Of a stretch of 64,000 bases of DNA, positions 35,800-44,777 are shown one piece after another. Under the pieces are notes generated by a model. It saw only the letters and a program-made list of their open reading frames with translations, was not told the origin of the DNA and ran no database searches. Made by a program: the position numbers and the translations under genes. This DNA comes from Fasciola hepatica (lineage: Eukaryota; Platyhelminthes; Trematoda; Plagiorchiida; Fasciolidae), in contig CANUEZ040000113.1 of assembly GCA_948099385.1 (NCBI GenBank), positions 8,072,501 through 8,136,500 on the forward strand. The letters are read 5' to 3'. Position 1 is the first letter of the stretch. Every line of letters starts with the position of its first letter.

Positions 35800-38447
35800 G
35801 AATCAATAATCACCGTACAGCGTTAAACACTAGGGCAAGCCCCACTGACCACTGCCTTTCTCCCCATGTTGCACGCTGAATTAGAAAGTTTGAATATACA
35901 AGGTGGACAGGGAGTGGACCTACAGGGGTGGGAAAAGGAAAGAATGCCCAAGTAGCCAACACAGAATAAACAATCTAACTGTACAAACGCACATCGATCA
36001 ATCATTCGGATTCGACAGAAAGAAAGTGACAACACGATCGCCACTGTTCATGGTTATCTGCCATATCCTTCAGTGTCTCCAGCCAACTAGTAGACGGATC
36101 TTTCGGACCTCAACCACAAAGACGTGAGGCACCTACTTTTCCTAAGTTCGCTGTACATTCTCTCATTCCTCGTTGCCACGTCATCTGTTGACCTCCACGT
36201 GGTTTTTTCCACTCTTTAGGCTGAACGGAGAATGAGACACGGTATGGTAGACGTGTGTTTGACATACGTAACACGTGCCCCAACCAACGAAGTCTACTAA
36301 GTTGGATACGCTGCGACAAAACGTTCTCCACACTGGCACCCAATACTCTGTTTCTCACCTCAGCATTGCTCTTTCGGCTATTCCGCCTAACTTTAGCGAT
36401 ACTACGCAAACATCTGTGGTCAAAAACCTCAAGACGACGAATGTCTTCTGCATGCAGACCCCAAGTCTCGCAACCATGCAACAAAACTGAACGCACTGCG
36501 GCACTATATACACGACCCTTCAACTTCAGTAAAATATCAGATCGACGCCACAAGTGCTTCAGTCCAGCGTACGCCGCTCGAGCCTTGGATATACGCGTGC
36601 TCACCTCCACTATAGTGCTCCCATTCGTCGTCACGCTGCTGCCGAGGTAGGTGAAGCGCTCGACAATCGGTAGCACCACATCGAGCATCAAGCTCGAAAT
36701 CCTTGACGTCCAGTTTTCTCACTTTGAAGGTGCAAAGCGCATGCCAAATGAAGCTACAGCTCTTGAGAGTCTACCTAGTGCACGTTGAGCATGTTCCGTG
36801 GATTCGAACAAGCAGACAACGTCGTCTGCGTAATCTAGCTCACATAGGTTTCCACTACTTCCCAGTTCGACGCCTACATCCTGAAGATTTTGCAAAGCAC
36901 TTTCCGTTATTTCGTGCATGACAAAGTTGAACGGGAATGGAGACATAGGACATCCCTGTCGAACACCACTGTTCGTTTAGAACCGACCGGATAGTTCACC
37001 ATAAACTCTAACGCGGCCAGAAGTATGAGAATACAATGATCTTGGTAGGTTCACGAACTTCTGGGGCATGCCTTTTCGCTGAAGAGCACTGAAAAGCACT
37101 GTTCAATCAACTGAATCGAAGGTGCCTTTCAAGTCTAAGAAGACCATTATTGTCGGTCGGCGGTGCATGTGACGCGTTTCAAGTAGTCGACGAAGAGTAA
37201 AAGTCTGTTCAATGCATCCTCGACCTGGGCGGAATCTGGCCTGTTGTTCGCGGGTGTTCCTCTCGCGAGCGGGTGTAAGACGGTGCAGCAGAATTGTGGC
37301 TAATACTCTGGTGTCTATCAGAATTAAGCTAATCTCACGATGATTACTACAGTCATTTTGTATTCCCTCCTTGAAGATGGGAACAATCAATGACTCGCTA
37401 CATATGAACGGAATACGCTCCGCGTTCCAAATGCCACGGAGCAAAGCGGTAAGTGACTTTATCAAAACATTCCCATCCAGTTTGAAAAGAACTGGGGGAA
37501 GTTCTTCGGGACCGGCCGCTTTCCCTCGCTTTAGTAGTCCAGTACATGACTCCACTCCCACTTCCGATGGGGACTCAAGTGATACCACCCAAGGAGTTCC
37601 AGTTGTTGATACAGGAGTAACCACACTAGCGTGCGGCCAGCTAAACTGTTCCTTGAAGTATTCGGCCCAACGGTCAAGCTTTTGCTGTTTGCCATGGATG
37701 GGTTCTCCATTCCTATCGCAAATCGTTTCACTGACCTGGATGCGCCGTCCACCGGTGTCACGAATAAGTTTGAAGAGTCTCTGACTGTTACCTGAAGCAG
37801 CTGCTATTTCCATTTCTTCGGCTACCTTGACCCACCAATTTCCGCGATCCTTCTTAAGGCTTTTCGTAACTTGCCTTTGCAGCTTTCTCCGCATCTTATT
37901 TATCTCCTTACAATTCGGGAGCTGACGCTTTTGCTTCATTATACTCAGCGACTCTTGCGAAATCCAATGTCTTTGACGGACATCGGATCTGTGACCACAG
38001 GCAAAACCTGCTGCAACGTGCATCGCCTGTTTGATATGAGCCCAATGCTCATCTACGGTACTGTTCGTCGTAGACCCTAGCTCATGTGCTAACTTCTGCA
38101 CGTAACGGGTGCATACTTCTGGATCACACAAACGTTGCACGGCCAATCGGGTTTGCGGTTTGCGACGATGACCATTGAGCTGCAGATAATCGCATTAAAA
38201 CTAATGCATGGTCCGACTCTACGTACGTGGACCAGTGAGATCTACAGTTCTGAACAGAACTGCGCCACCGGTAGCTTACGGCGATATGGTCAATTTAACT
38301 CGAGGTACCTGTAGAGTTAGATCGCCGTGTCGCTGTGCGACGCGAACTGTCGGAAAATGGTGCTAGACGATAACAATCGATTGTCTGCACAAAACTAGAG
38401 AAGCCTATCCCCGTTATTTGTACGCTGAGCGGGTAAAGCACAACGCT
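35800..38447 (-). mobile_element. RTE-like LINE, copy 2 (inverted, 5'-truncated)
   Basis: Minus-strand copy of 31,053-33,680, with the same reading frame, the same four stops, and one seen amino-acid change in the 347-codon RT frame (Asp to Gly in the LLRDIWNAER block). Similarity to copy 1 begins inside the endonuclease at about 38,447 and runs to the 3' end near 35,800, as expected of a 5'-truncated LINE insertion. The last 110 bp or so (35,800-35,910) are only about 75-80% alike while the preceding 2.5 kb is above 99%. The GAT tail is reduced. No target-site duplication was found. Confidence 0.85.
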
Positions 38448-40767
38448 CACCAAATAGCTTCCTTTTCAATAACCAGTCACAGTGCGAAATGATGCTGTGC
38501 ATCGACTGCGCCAAAAAATCTGCATTGCTACTTTCGGCCAGCTTCAGAATCAGTCGATGGACCAATATTCCCGTCTTTCACGCCGCTATTGGAATCGCTC
38601 TCACAAAGTCTCTGAAGCTTCCAAATTAAGGTTGCACTGAAACTAAGGATACGCAGTTGCTCCAGCCATTCCCAGATTTTGAAGACAGACCAATTCAATA
38701 GGTTTCCCCACGATCAGAAGTCTGATGACCCGATGACCAAACACGACGTATAAAACGCTTCAGGCGTCGCATTGCGAATGCAACCTTCAAGCAAATTCGT
38801 AAAAGCTTTAAGCGCAACATCGGTTCTAATTCGAGATATTCCAAAGGCAGGATAAACCAACCTGTTGTTGTTACACAAAAATAAAGTCAGCATGGCTTAT
38901 GTCCTCGTCCATTCAAACTGACGAACAATATCGTACGGTTTACTTTTTTCTCCAACCATAATGACCGCTTGGCTTCGCCAGATTACAGAGTAGCAGTTCT
39001 CCATATTTAAATGAAATCTACCGTTCTCGAAAACTGTTAGGCCCCAAAAACGGACGACCTAGATGCATGATTGGTGCCGTACGATGTCAGCTTATCTGTC
39101 GAGATTGTCGTCGACCCGTCATCTTCTATTTTGAATTTGATTACCCCAAAAATAGAAACCCTCTAAACTGGATTTCACCGTACACAATTCGAAGAAATGA
39201 TTACATTATTCATTCAAAAGTGGTTACTTTTAGCCGCTACCCTCGACTGTTGTCTGAATGACAGCGCGTACAGCGAGCAATACCCGTTGCCGCGATATGC
39301 GTTCCCACTGACCACTATGCAACAGACTGACTTCCGACCAAATCCGACCAGCAAGAACTTTTTCAGATCTGACCCCGAAGTTCCCCGCTATTAAACCTCA
39401 TCGATGTACAGATAATTCCTCATAGAGACGTCAATCACTTTAATCACAATTTGCCGCTTTCACGTTCATTTGGTAGCACTTTCCACGACTAGTACTTTAT
39501 TCTTAAGACGAAAACGGTTGTTACATCTTACTTGCCATCTCGGCCACCCTCTGGATACACCGTCGGTTGCTTACTGACGACTCATGTTTGGTGGTTGAGT
39601 GATGAGGATATTTACTGCCCCGTCCACAAGTAGTCAAAGTGGCATCGCCCAAACTGTCCTGCTGTGACGTAAGGGACCCGTTTGACCGCTTACAGATTAC
39701 TCAGAAAATGGGACGATCCTATTACTGTGGTTGTGCACAAATAGGGAATGAAGAACCTGAGTCACCATCGTTGACAGGGTCCAAGTTACCAATTGGTAGC
39801 AAACAGCAATCAACTGTCTTCCGAACTGCTACCACACCTGACCTATCGGGACCTTATGTGGTTCTTCGCCACTCCAAGTCACAGGGTCTGGTTGTCGATT
39901 ATCCCCAATAGTGCAGCGGGCTTTCGTGGCAGTGGGGTAAATGCCCCTTCCACTGCATTCGCGCAAGTACGCAGCAAACAAGTTGCGAGGAAAACTAGCA
40001 TCACTGAAGATCTTTACCCGTCTTTCCATGAGAACGGTTGTACACCTACATGCGTAATTAATGCCACTGTAAGCCTGATGGACCGGTTGTACAGTCGCGT
40101 TCACAAATTTTCATCTGAAATAATCCATGAGAAGCAAAACCATAACAGTCAAAATGCACCGATGATCACTGAAATTCGAGCTTTGGGTTCTGTATACAGA
40201 AGGGAGTCTACTGCGCTACCAAGTATAACAAAATGCAAGTCACTCTTAAAGCACTTTTACAGTTGATCAAGCACTGCACCGTCGGTATACGTACAACCAA
40301 TCCTTTCAAAGAACGTCTCCTGCAATTTTAAGACCAGTTTTATCAATCATACTTTACGCGACACCCGTCCAGGTTTGATTCGCTGCGAAGTACTGAGGTT
40401 TGGTTGCGTTGGTCCAACCAACATACATACTTAGGGCATCTTGAGTTGGATGTACATTATAAAGACTATCTTCAGCAGATACACGTTAAGAGAACTCACA
40501 GACAAACAGCACTGCAATTTTTGCTGCCCAATTAACCATATCACAAAACACCTCAAATGCACGCAGGCCTTCATACGTGTGGTTTGACTCGCAGGTGGTG
40601 AACACGACTCACACTGAACCGAAAACCCACATCAACGTATCTTTCGACTAGAGGTTCCAACGTGCGAAAACTGTCTAAAGCGCATAACAGATCCAACGTC
40701 TAACGTTACAGTAAAATAGTTTTGAGACTCCAACGACCCTTTTTGCAAGCAGAGTTTGGAAGATTTT
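38448..40767. other. Unassigned region downstream of RPL3
   Basis: No transposon signature. Open frames of 157 codons (39,793-40,266, +) and 90 codons (39,639-39,911, +) show no domain, and splice consensus could not link them. It may hold exons of a poorly conserved gene, but I cannot support one. Confidence 0.45.
39197..39394 (+). CDS. Hypothetical small ORF with signal-peptide-like start
   Basis: Sixty-five codons starting ATG. The N-terminus is hydrophobic (FIQKWLLLAATLDCC), then the chain becomes polar and rich in Pro, Arg, Phe and Tyr, ending DPEVPRY. The shape, a signal-like segment plus a short peptide, would suit a secreted peptide precursor. However, no clear dibasic cleavage site or repeated peptide is present, and frames this short are common by chance. 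Function not assigned. Confidence 0.15.
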   Translation: MITLFIQKWLLLAATLDCCLNDSAYSEQYPLPRYAFPLTTMQQTDFRPNPTSKNFFRSDPEVPRY

Positions 40768-40845
40768 CGGTATCACGGGATTTGAACTGGCACGATCTAT
40801 TCTCAGGATACCGAGTGCTTATTACGGCAACAGGTCACGCATGAC
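40768..40845 (-). other. tRNA-like relic (possible SINE head)
   Basis: On the minus strand there is AATAAGCACTCGG resembling a D-arm 3' part, then a GTTCAAATCCC B-box-like T-arm. The tail blocks of the S1/S2 SINE family do not follow, so it is a different family or an isolated tRNA remnant. Confidence 0.35.
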
Positions 40846-41110
40846 AACGACTAAGGTTACAGAATGGTGTCCATTACTTGTGTTCATCGGCTGCGCGGGT
40901 CAAACTTTGTTACTCTGGGGTAACAAACATCTTGATGATGAACCATCGCGTGGGTTTGCTTACAAACCACTGAGATGGGTCGTCTTCCGATTTTTTACCA
41001 CGAAAAAATTATACGAATGTATTCGGGTCCTCGATAGCGCAAATAATGCGAGCGATGAAGAAGGCTCTGTGGAGATAGCGAACTGGAATGACGCAGGAGT
41101 GCGACTCTGA
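40841..41110 (+). CDS. Hypothetical ORF convergent with RPL3
   Basis: Eighty-nine codons from ATG. The frame is actually open from about 40,712, where TTACAG could serve as a splice acceptor. The product has a short hydrophobic stretch (CPLLVFIGCAGQTLLLW) and an acidic C-terminus (NASDEEGSVE). It ends 151 bp from the RPL3 stop on the opposite strand. No family recognised, no AATAAA after the stop. It might be a last exon or chance; the upstream part overlaps a tRNA-like relic, which argues for chance. Confidence 0.18.
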   Translation: MTTTKVTEWCPLLVFIGCAGQTLLLWGNKHLDDEPSRGFAYKPLRWVVFRFFTTKKLYECIRVLDSANNASDEEGSVEIANWNDAGVRL

Positions 41111-41247
41111 CTAGTTATTGCGCGACACACGCTCCCTAAAAACTCAGGCTCGCTGGATTACCGTACAATATCGATATTCAGATCAAAACACCCAGTGAAA
41201 CACAAGACCAACCGAAGAGATAAAAGCCCATTTGTCCGTCTTCGCAA

Positions 41248-41253
41248 TTTATT
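41248..41253 (-). terminator. RPL3 polyadenylation signal AATAAA
   Basis: AATAAA on the minus strand begins 8 bases (7 intervening) after the RPL3 TGA at 41,263-41,261, implying a 3' untranslated region of only a few tens of bases. Confidence 0.75.
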
Positions 41254-41260
41254 AGACAAC

Positions 41261-42677
41261 TCAGGCTGTAACTTTTCCCCGTTCGTGATCGCGTTTCAAT
41301 GGACCCTAGAAGGTTGCACAAGTTATTTGCAATTGACATTATTCTTACCATAACGGCTTTCTTCTCGGCTCTGGTCTGGAACCTTCCGTGACCGAATTTG
41401 GACGATGTGTCGACAAACTTCAGCAAAATCTTCTCCTTTGATCGTCTATTAACTTGTGCAAGAATGGTCTTCCGCAGAGTTATCACTCGTTTTTTCGGCC
41501 CCATGCAGCAACCTTTGATCATCACATAGTCATTTCGAACTTCACCGTAATGAGGGAAACCACCCATAGGCGTAATATTTTTAGCCGTCAGGTCGAACTC
41601 TGTGGAAGCGTTGCCCTTAGGTTTGATCAAAGCTGCTTTGTCCTTGTTATCCTCCTTGGCCGCTTCGGCTTTAGCCGCTTCTACTTGTGCCTGCAAGCCT
41701 GGAGAATATTAGCCATCGAAAGCAGTGTACTTACCTAATCCAATGCGATATATCTTTTTATTGAGTTCAGTGCGATGGAAATACCCCTTCTGACCAGCAC
41801 GAGCAACCGTGGACCCTACACGAGCGGGATGCCACGAACCGATACAAGCGACTTTACGCAAGCCCTTATGAGTTTTGCGTGGAAGTTTCTTCGTGTGCCA
41901 CCTAGATGTTACCCCCTTGAACCCTTTACCCTTAGTGACACCAATAACATCAATCATCTCGTCCTGGGCGAATACATTCATTATAGGTATTTGCTTTTCA
42001 AAGTGCTGTCGAATCCAGTCGACCTTCTGCGCGACGGTACCACCGTTGACTTGAATCTCCATTATGTGAGCCTTCTTTTGGCGGTGCTTCATCAAACGCA
42101 TCTACGTATGAGCAGTAAAAAACAAACGAACTCACCTGAGTATGTGCAATAGCACGGACGACAGTACAGTATTTCTTGATTTTGCGTAAATCACGGGTGA
42201 TTTCCTTCAGACCTGCCTCATCAGCCCACTTCTTGGAAGCTTTAGTGAATGCCTTCCTCTTCGACTTACACCAGTCTTTGTAGAACCGGCGCCGACACTC
42301 CTCTGTCAAGTGCTCAGCCCATACAGTTTTGAACGTGCGGAGACCGCGAGCTGTAGGTGCATAGCCCACCATGCCCACGATAACCATCGGAGGACACTCC
42401 AGTACGGTAACTGGCTCGACAATTTCACGCTTATGCACCTTGGAGCCCGGTCGATCTACTTCTCTCACGATATGAGTCATCCCAGCTTTATAACCGAGAA
42501 ACGCAGTCAAGTGCGGAGGCAGTGACCGACGATCCTTCGGAAAAGCCTTGCATTTTCCACGGATTCTCCGGCTTCTTTTCTTTGGAGTGAACCCCAAGGA
42601 TCCGTGTCGGGGTGCTGAGAATTTTCGGTGCGACTTAAAACCAGATGAGAACGACAACCCACAGCACGACTTACCAT
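41261..42677 (-). CDS. RPL3: Ribosomal protein L3 (uL3), five coding exons
   Basis: Core protein of the large cytosolic ribosomal subunit, next to the peptidyl-transferase centre. Coding exons on the minus strand are 42,677-42,675 (ATG only), 42,633-42,136, 42,101-41,735, 41,698-41,349 and 41,305-41,261. Introns are 41, 34, 36 and 43 bp, all GT-AG. The joined length is 1,263 nt, 420 residues plus TGA, in frame throughout. The chain opens [16 protein letters not shown] and includes [45 protein letters not shown] and the end KFGHGRFQT. His245 (the RPL3 histidine methylated by METTL18 in human) and Trp257 (yeast Trp255, tip of the central loop) are present. Against human (403 residues) there are about 17 extra Ala/Lys/Glu-rich residues at the start of exon 4. 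The gene looks intact. Confidence 0.97.
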
Positions 42678-42760
42678 GCCCAACTCTTCGCACGAAGTGA
42701 AATAGCGCGTGCTTTGATTGATTTAAACAAAGGGCTTGAGGACAACTTGTGAAACTATTA
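42678..42760 (-). promoter_or_regulatory. RPL3 5' leader and putative core promoter
   Basis: Immediately upstream of the start codon on the minus strand is a short leader (…GAAGAGTTGGGC before ATG) behind a CGCGCTATTTCACTTCG stretch, which could contain a pyrimidine-rich (TOP-like) start site. No TATA box is evident. Position of the transcription start is a guess. Confidence 0.3.
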
Positions 42761-43201
42761 CCGTCTAATTGGACAGGTATATTACAAGCCTAGATCACAA
42801 GTAGATTTTTAGGGCGAGGTTCAGCGATTTTCCTCTCCACAGTTGGTGCTGCCAGAAAAGATCTAAACTGAACTGGTGAGTGCCGTTCGGTTAGAATTCA
42901 TAGTGCTCTTGTTTTTAAATTGAGTTTTTGAATAATTTTGTGAATTAACCTAATTTAATTCACAAAACTGAGCGTATCAGAATTGCATTTAGGGTGCGTT
43001 TTATCCGGAGAATATTTTTATTCTCCTTGTAGTATCGCCGAGTAGTGTTCCGTGTTTTTCGAAGCAACCTTTTCTCGCTTTTAGTCTTTCTTTTTGTTCT
43101 TTTGTGTTAGCGGGATTTACCTGCTAGTGTCAGAGTCTTTATTTTGTGTTTGGGTAAAGAGCGCTTGAGTTTTTTTCGCCCACGTTTTTGTGGTTTTCGA
43201 T
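42761..43201 (+). other. Spacer / probable 5' untranslated region of the LINE ORF1
   Basis: Between RPL3 and the PHD-finger ORF, transcribed divergently if both are active. T-rich plus strand, no frame, no domain. Probably LINE 5' untranslated sequence for at least its right part. Confidence 0.4.
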
Positions 43202-43654
43202 ATGACCCGCGTTTCTGACCCGTGTCTCGCACCTAAGTGCGGAAAACGTGTGGTAAATGGTATAGAGTGCGAGGTATGCAAGAGATGGGCTCATCCAAGG
43301 TGTTCAGGAATAGCAAAGGACATATATGTCCTTTATAAACAGAACCCATGGGCTGAATGGGTCTGTGCCCCTTGCAAGGGGGCGGCCAGCCTGGCATTTA
43401 AAATGCAGGCACAAGGGCAGGACCAAAGCCCACCAAGTAGTATCTCAGTCATAAGCCCCAAACCACTGCAATCAGGTTGCAGTGAGTCGTTTGCAGAAGT
43501 AGTGGCCACACCCGAGGGGACAGTCCTCAGGTCGAGTGGACCGAGGGCTAGCCAGGCGGTCGTCGACTCAACTCCTTTGAAGCTGACCAACGAGGGCCGG
43601 TGGACTGGGCAGAAGTCTAGAAGGGCAAGGCAGGGCAAAAAGAAGGGTGACTGA
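43202..43654 (+). CDS. LINE ORF1 protein with PHD-type zinc finger
   Basis: 150 codons from the first ATG in frame (MTRVSDPC). Residues 6-56 form a Cys4-His-Cys3 pattern: C(4)C at the start, CEVC, HPRC, and a final CAPC after WAEWV, which is the PHD-finger arrangement. The rest is Ser/Pro-rich with a basic end (KSRRARQGKKKG). PHD fingers are a known feature of ORF1 proteins of CR1-like LINEs, including fluke and other invertebrate families, where ORF1 binds element RNA. The downstream frame (43,660-44,090) resembles the RNA-binding part of such proteins. A host PHD gene is less likely, given the single short exon and the transposon surroundings. Confidence 0.6.
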   Translation: MTRVSDPCLAPKCGKRVVNGIECEVCKRWAHPRCSGIAKDIYVLYKQNPWAEWVCAPCKGAASLAFKMQAQGQDQSPPSSISVISPKPLQSGCSESFAEVVATPEGTVLRSSGPRASQAVVDSTPLKLTNEGRWTGQKSRRARQGKKKGD

Positions 43655-44094
43655 AATATCGCGAAGGATGGGTTAGCTAGGGTGGATGGCCCTGCTCTTC
43701 TGGTGTTGGAAAACAAGGTGAAGGATCTGCGGAGGCAGATCTTGTCGACTGGCAGGATCTCAAGCCACAGGCTTCTGGTCCTAAACCAGGAAGAACCCTC
43801 TACAAGGGAATCGAAAGCCAGGAGAGACATAGATAGGAGGAGGGTCTGCGATTTACTGCGAATCACAGGTGTTCCGTACCCTACTACTCTAAGAAGGGTG
43901 CACAGAATGGGGACATAGAAGTCACAACTGGGGAACAAAGGCGAACATCGTGCGAGACCAGTCCTAGTGGAGTTCGCTGACGAGGCCACCAGGGACAAAC
44001 TGCTGGAGAGGGCAGCAATAGTGGCTCATATTACCAAGGGTAGATACCAGATTGTGCCGGACGAGCAAAGAGTAAGGCCCGGTGGTCTAGCTCC
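43655..44094 (+). pseudogene. LINE ORF1 RNA-binding (RRM-like) remnant
   Basis: After the stop of the PHD frame, the same protein type seems to continue through frameshifts. A coiled stretch (LLVLENKVKDLRRQIL) comes first, then RRRVCDLLRITGVP and later RPVLVEFADEATRDKLLERA with VAHITKGRYQIVPDE. The pairing of 'hydrophobic-xGVP' and 'RPVLVEFxxxxxRDxLL' blocks resembles the RRM-like fold of LINE ORF1 proteins. A TAG at 43,916-43,918 and a frame change disable it. It breaks off at the poly-G run and no endonuclease or RT follows. Confidence 0.5.
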
Positions 44095-44110
44095 GGGGGG
44101 GGGGGGGGGG
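44095..44110 (+). repeat. Poly-G run (16 G)
   Basis: Sixteen consecutive G, 66 bp left of the BEL-B 5' LTR and at the point where LINE ORF1 similarity stops. Confidence 0.95.
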
Positions 44111-44176
44111 TAACCTTGCTCGAACAGCCAGGGCGCTGGTGAGAAACCAAAAAGTTTAGCGGAATGCCGTACCCGG

Positions 44177-44380
44177 TGTAACAGCCGGTCGTGGAAAATC
44201 CCCCCTTTTCCCTCGCGATTCAGTGTTTTTCCCAACATCACTCATTTGCCTACACTATTGACTTGTCTTTACGAACTGGTTGTTTTTCTGGACCAATTGT
44301 TGTTTGTTCGCGCCCAGAGCGCTACTTTGGCACATCCTTGTTCAGGACCTGCGTGACGCACGTGCTGTCTGCTCACACGC
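44177..44380 (+). repeat. BEL-B 5' LTR, left part
   Basis: Matches 54,562-54,765 with scattered substitutions and ends at CACGC, the left copy of the target-site duplication made by BEL-A. Confidence 0.9.
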
Positions 44381-44739
44381 TGTAACGAACGAATACTGAA
44401 AATCCTTCTAAATGTTCAACGTGCTTTGTGAATTTGACTATATTTAACATTATCTTGGAAAGCTCGCTCATACACCACACATTTTCACGTTTGTTTATCC
44501 ATGTGAGACATTTGAATTTGGCCTTGAACCGTTTCTGACTGTCGTGCTTGAGCCACGGGGCTTTGGACCTTTGGGTTTTACTGTGAAGTCTATTTGGCCG
44601 CATACTTGAGGTTCGTATATATTTGTATCCTTTGTGTATTTCAATTTAGTACCGTAGAAACTACGAATCAATCTTGTTCTGGTTTTGGGATTCGTTTGAA
44701 TTGGCTACGCGTTGCTCGATTTGCGAGATTCGACTAACA
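44381..44739 (+). repeat. BEL-A 5' LTR
   Basis: 359 bp, TGTAAC...TAACA. Identical to 48,124-48,482 but for one base. Its 3' third resembles the BEL-B LTR end (ttggctacgc-ttgctc), showing the two families are related. Confidence 0.95.
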
Positions 44740-44777
44740 GTACTCAAGTGGAACCTGGACAAGAAAACTCATTGGAA

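Noticed and set aside
39793..40266. 157-codon plus-strand open frame, overlapped by a 90-codon frame
   Set aside because: No recognisable domain and no splice links. Kept only as unassigned sequence.
44712..44777. Upstream extension of the BEL-A gag frame
   Set aside because: It starts without ATG and lies mainly in the LTR. The ATG at 44,778 matches the start in BEL-B.
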